The notes: a model not told the origin generated them from the letters alone. Positions 1 through 5,984 are shown, counted from the first letter of the stretch. The stretch: DNA of 7,962 nucleotides from Vulcanimicrobiota bacterium (GCA_019237435.1 JAFAHB010000271.1:1-7962), one strand, 5' to 3'. Translations and numbers: made by a program.

Positions 1-205
1 TGTCGCATCCAAACATCAGGAGCTCGGCTGAGACTGAGAGCCGCCACAACGATTGCGAAGCCAGAATGTGGCTTGCCGTCGCTGCGGCGTCGCCCGAGAC
101 GATGAGCCCGGACTGCAAACCCATCGAGAGGGCCGCCAACACGAAAACGACGACGTAGAGGGCGCCCCCCACTCGAGCGTACGCCTGCGGCGATACCGGC
201 GTCAC
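1..205 (-). CDS. DUF4386 family membrane protein, N-terminal part (runs off left edge)
   Basis: The first 68 residues of a minus-strand gene are visible, read from a GTG at 205-203. The frame is open to the window edge. The opening pattern is polar 'TPVSPQAYARVGGALY', then a hydrophobic helix (about residues 15-33), then 'GLIVSGDAAATASHILAS', then a second hydrophobic stretch ending 'AELLMFGCD'. This matches the typical start of DUF4386 proteins, which are multi-spanning inner-membrane proteins of unknown function. The GTG was chosen because family members begin a few residues before the 'YAR..G.LY' motif. No good ribosome binding site precedes it. Instead a strong one serves a 10-codon ORF whose stop overlaps this GTG (listed separately), so translation may be by re-initiation. 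The gene lies downstream of the two propeller lipoprotein genes, 156 nt past the stop of the nearer one. No function can be given beyond membrane location. Confidence 0.72.
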   Translation of the reverse strand, partial: MTPVSPQAYARVGGALYVVVFVLAALSMGLQSGLIVSGDAAATASHILASQSLWRLSVSAELLMFGCD

Positions 206-234
206 AAAGGCTGCGTCGTGCGGTGAATGACCAT
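202..234 (-). other. Possible 10-codon leader ORF overlapping the DUF4386 start
   Basis: A minus-strand ATG at 234-232 follows an unusually strong Shine-Dalgarno tract (GGAGGGGG, complement of 240-247) with 5 nt spacing. It encodes MVIHRTTQPL and stops at TGA 204-202. That stop overlaps the GTG start of the DUF4386 gene as GTGA. It may be a translationally coupled leader. Alternatively, the real N-terminus may begin here and be separated by a frameshift. The layout is seen directly; the role is inferred. Confidence 0.4.
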
Positions 235-239
235 CTCGA

Positions 240-247
240 CCCCCTCC
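240..247 (-). promoter_or_regulatory. Strong Shine-Dalgarno (GGAGGGGG) ahead of the leader ORF
   Basis: The complement of 240-247 reads GGAGGGGG, 5 nt before the ATG at 234-232. It is about 34 nt from the DUF4386 GTG and so badly placed for direct initiation there. This is why a leader or an alternative N-terminus is considered. Confidence 0.5.
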
Positions 248-361
248 GAATGTACGGGCGGACCGCCGTCTTGTTTCGCTCGACGAGATCGCTCATGTCG
301 CCGGGGCGTTGACCGCGCTATGCGATTCGGCGCCGCAGCTAATTATTGCGATTCCGATCCA

Positions 362-1327
362 TTACTTTCGGACCAGCGGCGAGGAAGCGATGCCGAGAGG
401 AGCTCCGCCGCCGCTCACCATCGAGTACCACGCCTGGCCATCGTAGCCCTCGACGTCGAGATATTGGTTCGACTGAAAATAAATGTTTGCAGCGGTAAAT
501 CCGCCGAGCGACGGACCGTAACGCTCGATACCGGCGGTGATCGTGCTCGAAGGACTCTTGGCGCCGTAAGGATAGACGTTGACGGCTCCAATTGCAAAGT
601 TGGAGACGTACATCACATCGTTCTTGCCGAACGCGACGCCGATCGGGCCGTCCAGCCCCGTCAGTCCTGCATCTTTCACTTGCGTCGTGCCGGCGGGAAT
701 CTCGAAAACTTTGTTCGACGTGTCGCAGGCGACCCAAACGTTATCGTTTGCATCAATGCCGATACCGACCGGCTGACCGTATGCATTAAAGCTGATGGTC
801 TCGTACGGAGAGCTCTGCCCGGCGTGGTAGGCGTTCACGGTATTGTTGGGAACGTCGCTGACGAAGACGTTCCCGTTCGAGTCGACTCCGATACCGTATG
901 GTCCGTCGATGCCGTTACTGATGACCAAGCTTGGCGACGATTGGCCGGGCGGGTAGACGTTGACGGTGCCGCTCGCACCGGTTCCCTCACTGTCGACGTA
1001 GAGCGCGCCGTTTCGATCGACAGCCAAACCGGCGGGCACGTCGATTTCGCTGGTAATCGACCCGATCGGCGATCCGTTGCGGACCGACGGGTCGTACATG
1101 AGCACGCCGGCGCGCTCGTCCGCGACAAAAAGGATCGCGCGATGCCGTCGCGCGGGCCAGCCACTCGGGGCATTCGGCTTAAGCGCGTTGCGCCGCACGA
1201 CGATTGGGCCTGCAACGGCCGGTCCCGGCAATACGCGAACTTCTGAGGTCGCCGACACAAGAGAGTTACCCGAGCAAGCGGCGACTGCGAGCGCCGCACC
1301 CAAAACAGAAAGGCGCGCGATGTTCAT
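362..1327 (-). CDS. NHL-like beta-propeller lipoprotein, intact tandem copy
   Basis: This 321-residue protein opens with a lipoprotein signal: MNIAR, a hydrophobic core, then 'AVAAC' with the lipidation cysteine at residue 18, followed by 'SGNSL'. It is probably anchored outside the cytoplasmic membrane. After a Pro-rich linker (about 30-60) come propeller-type repeats spaced about 41-44 residues apart. Each has the pattern G-hydrophobic-D-x-N-(G/D)-x-hydrophobic-(Y/F/W)-V, starting near residues 98, 142, 186 and 227. Several repeats end with a 'G(Q/A)xSP' motif. These resemble NHL or SMP-30/gluconolactonase-like blades; further blades near 65-95 and 260-320 are less regular. No catalytic residues are recognised, and a binding or scaffold role is only a guess. 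The start is supported by AAAGG (complement of 1335-1339) 7 nt before the ATG. Its broken paralogue ends 29 nt upstream on the same strand, so the two were probably co-transcribed. The protein ends 'PLGIASSPLVRK', nearly the same as the paralogue. Confidence 0.85.
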   Translation of the reverse strand: MNIARLSVLGAALAVAACSGNSLVSATSEVRVLPGPAVAGPIVVRRNALKPNAPSGWPARRHRAILFVADERAGVLMYDPSVRNGSPIGSITSEIDVPAGLAVDRNGALYVDSEGTGASGTVNVYPPGQSSPSLVISNGIDGPYGIGVDSNGNVFVSDVPNNTVNAYHAGQSSPYETISFNAYGQPVGIGIDANDNVWVACDTSNKVFEIPAGTTQVKDAGLTGLDGPIGVAFGKNDVMYVSNFAIGAVNVYPYGAKSPSSTITAGIERYGPSLGGFTAANIYFQSNQYLDVEGYDGQAWYSMVSGGGAPLGIASSPLVRK

Positions 1328-1356
1328 ACGCGCGCCTTTCTTCGCTGATATGCTGA

Positions 1357-2377
1357 CTACTTCTTGACCAACGGCTCGGATGCGATGCCGAGGGGTGAGC
1401 TTGCACCGCTTAGCGTTGAAAACGGCGACGTTTGGCCGCTCTTGTAGCCCACGACGTTGTCGCTCTGATTCGACTGGAAGTACGAACCGTTGGCGGTGAA
1501 TCCGCCAAGGGTCGGTCCGTACTTTTCGATACCATTCGTGATGTCTCCTGACGGCGTCGTCGAGTCGTAAGTATAAATGTTGACTGTGGACGACGCGAAG
1601 TTGGAGACGTAAATGATGTCGCTCTTACCGAACGAAACGCTGATCGGTCCGTTGAGACTCGTCAAACCCGAATTCATGACGGATGTCGTACCGGCCGGAA
1701 TCTCAAAGACGCCGTTCGACGTGTCGCATGCTACCCAGACATTGTCGCTCGCGTCTACACCGAGACCGACCGCCTGACCGTACGCATTGAAACTGATCGT
1801 CGCGTACGCGAGGTCTGGCCGGCCGCATATGCGGTCACGGTGTTATTGTCGAGGTTGCTGACGAAGACGTTCCCTTTAGAATCGACGGTAACTCCGTACG
1901 GACCGTCGACACCGGTGCTGATCGTCAAGCTCGGCGAGGAGCTACCCTTCGGATAGACCGTGACGGTGTTGTTGCCGTCGTTGGTGACGTAGAGATTGTT
2001 TTTGTTGTCCACGGCCAAGCCGGCAGGGACGCTGACGCCGGTGGCAATTGAGCCGATCGGCGAGCTGTTTGCGTTCTTCGGATTGTAGATCAATACGCCG
2101 CTGCGGGAGTCGGCGACGAACAAGAACTCCTTGGTGGTGGTGGCGCTTGCGTGGATCGGGCCAACCGGCCGGCGCGTTCGGCTTGTCGGGTACAAGCGGC
2201 ACGATGATCGGACCCGCGACCACCGGCCTGGGAACACGCGCATTCCGGCCGGCGCCTGATACGAGCTTGCCGATACCACAGCAGACTGGCCGGGCGTTAG
2301 CGAGTTACCCGAGCAACCTGCCGCGAACGAGGCCACTGCGGCTGCGACCACGCGCGTCGTGAGATAGTTAGCAGCAT
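1357..2377 (-). pseudogene. NHL-like beta-propeller lipoprotein, frameshifted tandem copy
   Basis: This is a paralogue of the gene at 362-1327, readable end to end only by changing frame about four times. (1) The best start is ATG 2377-2375 with GGAG (complement of 2385-2388) 7 nt upstream. It gives MLLTISRR, after which a shift near 2350-2358, in a CG run, is needed to reach 'VVAAAVASFAAGCSGNSL' (lipobox cysteine). (2) A 1-nt loss between 2226 and 2227 separates 'MRVFPG' from 'VVAGPIIVPLVPDKPNAP'. (3) A compensating shift lies somewhere in 2118-2160, near a GGT run and a GGG. (4) A 1-nt loss at 1808/1809 follows 'AAGQTS'; the intact copy has one more G at the matching spot. Downstream the frame is clean through 'WVACDTSNGVFEIPAGTT' to the end 'GIASEPLVKK'. 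Codon-level similarity to the sister gene persists through every segment, so decay is recent or the breaks are sequence errors. The reading that begins at 2516 has an N-terminus unlike any lipoprotein and is not the true start. Confidence 0.82.
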
Positions 2378-2384
2378 GAGTTAT

Positions 2385-2388
2385 CTCC
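2385..2388 (-). promoter_or_regulatory. Ribosome binding site deciding the start of the broken propeller gene
   Basis: GGAG (complement of 2385-2388) lies 7 nt before the ATG at 2377-2375. That ATG opens a lipoprotein-like MLLTISRR segment. It favours this start over upstream in-frame codons of the longer open frame, and so implies a frame break inside the signal peptide. Confidence 0.55.
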
Positions 2389-2449
2389 AAGTAGCGAGGT
2401 GGAAAGGGCAGAGAATTTTTGTGTCGTCGGCGCCGAGCCTGCCAAAAAT

Positions 2450-2476
2450 TGTCCGGAAGGGCGAGGCTCAAACGTC
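2450..2476 (+). promoter_or_regulatory. Candidate ECF42-type promoter of the DGPF-sigma pair
   Basis: TGTCCG at 2450-2455 is followed, after 17 nt, by CGTC at 2473-2476, with the DGPF start codon 38 nt further on. From memory, ECF42 targets are described as TGTCGA at -35 with a CGTC-like -10. The -10 fits well and the -35 matches 4 of 6. ECF42 factors commonly activate the adjacent DGPF gene, so an auto-regulated promoter is expected here. This is inference from a short motif. Confidence 0.35.
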
Positions 2477-2504
2477 TATGGGCTATCAACGCAAAGCTGG
2501 AAAT

Positions 2505-2509
2505 GGAGG
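2505..2509 (+). promoter_or_regulatory. Ribosome binding site fixing the DGPF protein start
   Basis: GGAGG lies 5 nt before the ATG at 2515. This selects 2515 over the in-frame ATG at 2503, which would overlap the site itself, and over the far-upstream start of the open frame. Confidence 0.7.
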
Positions 2510-2514
2510 CAGAC

Positions 2515-2856
2515 ATGGCGGAGTTTCTTTACCTTTATCGCGGCGGCCAGCGCGGCTGGACGCCCGAAGAGTCGCAGCAGATCATGCAACGTTGGATGAA
2601 CTGGTTTAAGGAGCTGGGCGCGAGCGGCAACCTCAAGGACGGCGGCCAGCCGCTCGAGCCTGAGGGCAAGATCGTGCGCGATAAGAGTGGCCCGGTCACC
2701 GACGGTCCGTACGCCGAAGCCAAGGATCTCGTCGGCGGCTACACGCTCATCGAGGCGCCGAGTCTCGACCGCGCTGCGGAGCTTGCGAAGGGTTGCCCGA
2801 TTCTCGAGCGCCAAGGACTGGTTGAAGTGCGACCGATCATGAAGCTGGACATGTAG
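2515..2856 (+). CDS. DGPF/YCII-family protein
   Basis: This 113-residue cytosolic protein belongs to the YCII-related (DGPF) family. The family signature 'DGPYAEAKDLVGGYTLIEA' spans about residues 63-81. The N-terminus 'MAEFLYLYRGG' forms the first strand of the ferredoxin-like fold, and 'TPEESQQIMQRWMNWFKEL' the following helix. Length is normal for the family (about 110-130). The biochemical role is unsettled; relationship to YciI suggests a small-molecule enzyme or ligand-binding protein, but no reaction is proven for DGPF members. The gene sits 1 nt upstream of an ECF42-type sigma factor, a conserved pairing in which the DGPF gene is usually the sigma factor's target. The two are therefore expected to be co-transcribed and probably translationally coupled. 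The GGAGG at 2505-2509 sets the start. Confidence 0.9.
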   Translation: MAEFLYLYRGGQRGWTPEESQQIMQRWMNWFKELGASGNLKDGGQPLEPEGKIVRDKSGPVTDGPYAEAKDLVGGYTLIEAPSLDRAAELAKGCPILERQGLVEVRPIMKLDM

Positions 2857-2857
2857 C

Positions 2858-4129
2858 ATGGAGCCGAGCGACCATCTCTTCCGTCACGAAGCCGGCAGGA
2901 TGGTCGCCGCGCTCACGCGCGTCTTCGGATTGCACAATCTCGAGCTGGCAGAAGACGTCGTGCAAGACGCCTTCTGCCGCGCGCTCGAGGTCTGGAAGCT
3001 GCGCGGCATTCCCGAAAATCCGTCAGCATGGCTTACGACGACCGCGAAACGTCGCGCGATCGACGTCTTGCGGCGAGAGCGCACCGCGCGGACGTTCGCA
3101 CCCGAGTATGGCCGCCTGCTGCAGACGGAGTGGACGCTGGCCAATGCCGTACAAGAAGTTTTCGACTGGACCGACGTGCGGGACGATCGGTTGCGCATGA
3201 TGTTTTCGTGCTGCTGCGTCGATCAACCCGAGGCGGCGCAGGTTATGCTTGTTCTTTCGCTCGTGGGTGGATTCGGGGTGCGCGAAATCGCAGCGGCATT
3301 CGTCAGCTCGCTCACCGCGGTCGAAAAACGTTTGAATCGCGCCAAGCATACGCTCAAAGATTCCGGCCCGCTTTTCGATATCGCCGATGCCGACGATTTC
3401 GCCGCACGGCTGCCTTCGGTGCAGCGCGCGCTATATCTCATCTTTAGCGAAGGCTATCACGGCGCATCGGCGCAAGCTGCGGTGCGCGCGGATCTCTGCT
3501 ATGAGGCGATCCGCTTGACGCGGCTGCTCGCGAACCATCGGCTGGCGGCCACGCCAAGCACTCACGCGCTGCTGGCCCTGATGTACCTCGACGCCGCGCG
3601 GCTGCCGTCTCGGCTCGATGCGTCGGGCAACCTCACCTCGCTGTTCGATCAAGATCGCTCGCGCTGGAACGGCCGGATGATCGAAGAAGGCCGCGAGTGG
3701 CTCGAGCGAAGCGCGACCGGGCAGCAGATGAGCCGTTATCACGTCGAGGCGGCGATCGCGGACGTACACTCGCGCGCGCCCAACGTGGACGAAACGGATT
3801 GGTGCGCGATCGTCGCGCTCTACGACACGCTCATGACGATCGATCCTTCGCCGATCGTCGCGCTCAATCGCGCCATCGCGATCGCGCAGCGCGACGGACC
3901 GGCGAAAGGACTGGCTGCCATCGAGGCCATCGGCGAGCCGAAGCGCCTCGACGCCTATCCGTTCTACCATGCGGCGCGCGGGGAGCTCGAGCTGCGGCGA
4001 GGCGATCCTGTCGCGGCGCGCGCGCATTTCGAAGCGGCGATGTCGCTCGCTCGAAATTCGGAAGAGCGCCGCTTTTATTCGCGACGAGTTCGCCAGTCTT
4101 GTGTCACCCTGAGCGGAGTTGGAGGCTGA
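2858..4129 (+). CDS. ECF42-type RNA polymerase sigma factor with C-terminal TPR domain
   Basis: This 423-residue sigma-70-family factor directs RNA polymerase to specific promoters. Region 2 spans about residues 12-77, with 'AEDVVQDAF' at 31-39 and 'WLTTTAKRRAIDVLRR' before the linker. Region 4 spans about 110-168, starting 'DDRLRMMFSCC' and ending 'VEKRLNRAKHTLKDSG'. The rest (about 185-410) is the long SnoaL-less, TPR-like extension typical of group ECF42, with hallmarks 'LIFSEGYHG', 'DQDRSRWN' and 'TIDPSPIVALNRAIAIA'. No anti-sigma gene is adjacent. In this group the C-terminal domain is thought to control activity, and the neighbouring DGPF gene is the usual target. The start lies 1 nt after the DGPF stop with no strong binding site of its own, suggesting coupling. 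The last residues 'CVTLSGVGG' are encoded by a dispersed intergenic repeat and replace the usual family C-terminus. The final 26 nt overlap the convergent GntR gene tail to tail. Confidence 0.93.
   Translation: MEPSDHLFRHEAGRMVAALTRVFGLHNLELAEDVVQDAFCRALEVWKLRGIPENPSAWLTTTAKRRAIDVLRRERTARTFAPEYGRLLQTEWTLANAVQEVFDWTDVRDDRLRMMFSCCCVDQPEAAQVMLVLSLVGGFGVREIAAAFVSSLTAVEKRLNRAKHTLKDSGPLFDIADADDFAARLPSVQRALYLIFSEGYHGASAQAAVRADLCYEAIRLTRLLANHRLAATPSTHALLALMYLDAARLPSRLDASGNLTSLFDQDRSRWNGRMIEEGREWLERSATGQQMSRYHVEAAIADVHSRAPNVDETDWCAIVALYDTLMTIDPSPIVALNRAIAIAQRDGPAKGLAAIEAIGEPKRLDAYPFYHAARGELELRRGDPVAARAHFEAAMSLARNSEERRFYSRRVRQSCVTLSGVGG
4101..4125. repeat. Dispersed HPERSE-type repeat at convergent gene ends
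   Basis: The segment begins GTGTCACCCTGAGCGGAG and matches a repeat I recognise from intergenic regions of many GC-rich bacterial genomes; one frame classically reads 'CHPERS'. Its first 12 bases recur exactly at 5987-5998. Here it lies where two genes converge. It encodes the last residues of the sigma factor on one strand and the TGA stop (4106-4104) of the GntR gene on the other. Confidence 0.6.
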
Positions 4130-4490
4130 CTTCCGAAGCGATCTCCGCGCGCGTGAATCCGCGGCTCTCGAGCGATAGGACGAAGCGGTCGACGGACTCA
4201 CGCAGGCTGCGCACGCGCGCATTCCGATCTTGGCGCGGCACTCGTGAGGCAACGCGCGTGCCGCGGCGACCTTCGCCAAAAATCCATCCTTCGTCCTGAA
4301 GCTCGGCATAAGCTCGCGCAACGGTGTTCGGCGCGACGCCAAGGTCACCGGCAAGCTGACGCACCGGCGGCAAAGACATCTCGGGTTGAAGTTCTCCACG
4401 CTCGATGGCCGCACGGATCTGTTCGACGATCTGGCGATACGGCGGCGGTGACTCTGCGCTCTCGTCGACGACGAGAAACGATTCGTTCAC
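4104..4490 (-). CDS. GntR-family (YtrA-type) transcriptional regulator
   Basis: This 128-residue DNA-binding repressor-type protein has one winged helix-turn-helix at about residues 15-82: 'PPPYRQIVEQIRAAIERGEL', then 'LPPVRQLAGDLGVAPNTVAR' (recognition helix), then 'AYAELQDEGWIFGEGRRGT' (wing). The remaining about 45 residues, ending 'LESRGFTRAEIASEVSLQL', form the short helical dimerisation tail of the YtrA subfamily, and the length is typical. The start is GTG 4490-4488, overlapping the TGA of the upstream membrane-protein gene as GTGA, so the two are translationally coupled. YtrA-type regulators generally repress their own operon. A palindrome in the operon promoter (5294-5313) is the natural target. 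The stop codon is contributed by the dispersed repeat at 4101-4125. The open frame continues upstream to 5192, but that part is a shadow of the membrane-protein gene. Confidence 0.9.
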   Translation of the reverse strand: MNESFLVVDESAESPPPYRQIVEQIRAAIERGELQPEMSLPPVRQLAGDLGVAPNTVARAYAELQDEGWIFGEGRRGTRVASRVPRQDRNARVRSLRESVDRFVLSLESRGFTRAEIASEVSLQLRSG

Positions 4491-5293
4491 GCGATCTTGA
4501 GGCGTTTTCTCGTCGAGCTGAAGCTGACGGCGAGCATGGTGAAGAACGCGATCCCTGCCGCGACGACGATTACCACATTGTAGAAGTGCGCCGCGGAAGG
4601 AAGCGTGGCCGTTGCGATCTCGATCAAAACCAATGGCGGTGCGCACGCGAGCGTAAGGAGATTGGTGGCACGAGCGTAGCGCAGGTGCTCGTCCACGACG
4701 TATTCCAGCTGTGAATCGTTGCCGAGGAGAAGCGCGGGGGCGACTGCGACGCGCCATGCGATGAAGAGCAGCACGATTGAAGAAGCAATGACGACGACTA
4801 CGCCGAGACGATACTGCGGATAAACGGCGAAGAGCGCCGCGCCGAACAGGCAAATCGTGGTTGCCGCCACCCCGACCCGAGATAACGACGCCCACGGGTT
4901 GCGCGGCAGCAGTGGCGCGACGCGGCGTTCCGTCGCGCGGCGAAAATGCAGGTACGATAGCAACGTCGCTCCTGCCATGGCAAGGCAGAACAGCGAATAG
5001 GGCAGCACGAACGGAACGGCCGGGAGGATCGTCAGCGGAGCGATGACGATTGTAAAGACGCCGGCGTAACGCGAGTAACGTCCCGTGTTCGCTTCGGCCT
5101 CCTCGCGTTGGGCGAGCACCCGCGCCAGCCGCTCGCGCTGGTCGGGAGGCAACGCCGCGCGCGCGCCTCTGAAATAGGCCCACGTGCACCAAAAGAGCCA
5201 GGGTGCGACGATTTCCACGATGCCCAGTGCCGCCAGCAGTGCCGCGGCGAAAATGCGCGCCTGCTCCTGATGCGTCAAATGTTCCAACCCCAT
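4487..5293 (-). CDS. Multi-spanning membrane protein co-transcribed with GntR regulator
   Basis: This 268-residue integral membrane protein has about six or seven hydrophobic segments (roughly 14-36, 77-97, 98-117, 139-158, 162-180, 210-228 and 238-257). A charged cytoplasmic-type loop lies at about 50-75 ('PPDQRERLARVLAQREEAEA'), and the C-terminus is basic ('STRKRLKIA'). I do not recognise the family. YtrA-type GntR regulators often sit beside ABC transporter subunits or DUF1648-type membrane proteins, but no nucleotide-binding motif is present and no DUF1648 signature is clear. It is the first gene of a two-gene operon with the GntR regulator (4-nt GTGA overlap). There is no ribosome binding site before ATG 5293-5291; the sequence directly upstream is an operator palindrome, and the predicted transcript starts at or within about 3 nt of the ATG, so it is probably leaderless. 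Confidence 0.82.
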   Translation of the reverse strand: MGLEHLTHQEQARIFAAALLAALGIVEIVAPWLFWCTWAYFRGARAALPPDQRERLARVLAQREEAEANTGRYSRYAGVFTIVIAPLTILPAVPFVLPYSLFCLAMAGATLLSYLHFRRATERRVAPLLPRNPWASLSRVGVAATTICLFGAALFAVYPQYRLGVVVVIASSIVLLFIAWRVAVAPALLLGNDSQLEYVVDEHLRYARATNLLTLACAPPLVLIEIATATLPSAAHFYNVVIVVAAGIAFFTMLAVSFSSTRKRLKIA

Positions 5294-5313
5294 TGTATTA
5301 GCAGACTAATACA
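5294..5313 (-). promoter_or_regulatory. Perfect palindromic operator (TGTATTAG-4-CTAATACA)
   Basis: The inverted repeat TGTATTAG CAGA CTAATACA has two perfect 8-bp arms and directly touches the start codon of the membrane-protein gene. It covers the predicted -10 and transcription start, so a bound protein would block initiation. The obvious binder is the GntR regulator encoded in the same operon; AT-rich palindromes of this size suit GntR dimers. The palindrome is seen; the binding partner is inferred. Confidence 0.75.
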
Positions 5314-5331
5314 AAATCCGATTTGTGTCAA
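5303..5331 (-). promoter_or_regulatory. Sigma-70-type promoter for the membrane protein-GntR operon
   Basis: On the minus strand a perfect -35 TTGACA (complement of 5326-5331) is followed by 17 nt and then TAGTCT (complement of 5303-5308), a fair -10 keeping the key T1, A2 and T6. Seven bases on, the expected start point falls near 5296, within about 3 nt of the A of the ATG at 5293. The -10 lies inside the 5294-5313 palindrome. Confidence 0.6.
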
Positions 5332-5335
5332 GTGC

Positions 5336-5356
5336 CTAATACAAAGCGCTAGTATT
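5336..5356 (-). promoter_or_regulatory. Second, imperfect operator-like site
   Basis: The half-site CTAATACA recurs exactly at 5336-5343, 30 nt (about three helical turns) from its copy at 5306-5313. It pairs imperfectly with GTATT at 5352-5356 (AATAC-9-GTATT). This places a second site just upstream of the -35 and overlapping the 3' end of the preceding gene. It could allow cooperative binding of the GntR regulator. Confidence 0.45.
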
Positions 5357-5984
5357 TTTGGGTGAAAAGCTCTTCGAGGGTCGAGGCGTGCAGCAGGTCG
5401 CTCGCAATCTCGGGGCACGCCGTAACCGGTTTCGGGTCCTGCGTCGACGTAGAATCGCTAAGCCAGCATTTGCCGGGGACGATCGCGCAGTAACAGATTC
5501 GGAAGCTCATTCGGTTGAAGGCCTGAACGAAGGGCCGAGCATAGCGCTTGCTGATCAGTCCAAACGCCACACTCGACTCACCGGGGCGCAAGACGGTACC
5601 CGGCGTTCCCGTGCCGAGGGAAAGGCTAAGCCGCTGGCCCTTCGGCCTTCGCGCTATGAGGTTGGGGCCGAGGACGGCATGCATGATATCGATGAAGTTT
5701 GATTTGGGAACTCCGTCGACCATCGCGACGGCGCTGCGCAGAATCGCGGGTCCAAGGCCGTTGTTTGCGATGCCGATCTCGACCTTGTCGCCGGTCGTGT
5801 CCACCGTGACGCTGACGTACGGCCAGACTTGCGCGCCGAGCTGCTGTTCGAGCACGCGTGCTTGCCACCACGACGCGCTCGCCGCGAGCATCGAGATCAG
5901 CAGCGCGAAGATCGCAATAATAAGATCGAGGCGGAGGCCGCGCTCGACTCGCGTAATTTCGTCGTCGCTACGCACCGCGCTCAT
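5349..5984 (-). CDS. Single-TM membrane-anchored protein of unknown function
   Basis: From the ATG at 5984-5982 the protein has 211 residues; a GTG three codons upstream at 5993 is an alternative. A short charged N-terminus ('SDDEITRVERGLRLD') is followed by one membrane helix (about residues 20-40, 'LIIAIFALLISMLAASASWW'). A region then begins 'QLGAQVWPYVSV' and contains 'VEIGIANNGLGPAILRSA'. This W-P-Y plus 'NxGxGPA' pattern recurs in uncharacterised one-TM proteins of many bacteria; the outer part is probably a beta-rich domain. Four cysteines cluster late (CYC...C...C within about 35 residues) and may form disulphides or bind metal if exported. No enzymatic motif is seen. The start overlaps the 3' end of the DUF5069 gene by about 17 nt on the same strand, so the two probably form one transcript. 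AGGG from the embedded repeat, 8 nt before the ATG, may act as ribosome binding site. Confidence 0.7.
   Translation of the reverse strand: MSAVRSDDEITRVERGLRLDLIIAIFALLISMLAASASWWQARVLEQQLGAQVWPYVSVTVDTTGDKVEIGIANNGLGPAILRSAVAMVDGVPKSNFIDIMHAVLGPNLIARRPKGQRLSLSLGTGTPGTVLRPGESSVAFGLISKRYARPFVQAFNRMSFRICYCAIVPGKCWLSDSTSTQDPKPVTACPEIASDLLHASTLEELFTQKY

Noticed and set aside
206..296. Minus-strand ATG at 296-294 giving MSDLVERNKTAVRPYI, reminiscent of SnoaL-like protein starts
   Set aside because: Only about 16 residues look family-like, the rest does not fit, and the frame is a shadow of the DUF4386 gene; too little to call a gene remnant.
227..1246. Long plus-strand open frame of 339 codons opposite the intact propeller gene
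   Set aside because: It is antisense to a gene with a clear lipobox and repeat pattern; the translation has no recognisable domain and is Arg/Val/Asp-rich as expected of a shadow.
2422..2427. TGTCGT as an ECF42 -35 element
   Set aside because: It is 5 of 6 to the remembered -35 but has no CGTC-like -10 at a normal distance; the site at 2450-2476 has better spacing.
2378..2516. Minus-strand reading that extends the broken propeller gene upstream to an ATG at 2516
   Set aside because: The extra N-terminus carries no lipoprotein signal, overlaps the DGPF promoter region, and a well-placed ribosome site with ATG exists at 2377.
3431..4414. Minus-strand open frame of 327 codons
   Set aside because: It lies opposite the sigma factor and out of frame with GntR; composition is that of a shadow in GC-rich DNA.
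4491..5192. Upstream part of the minus-strand open frame that contains the GntR gene
   Set aside because: Its translation is Arg-rich and lies out of frame over the multi-TM protein gene; only the part after GTG 4490 matches a family.
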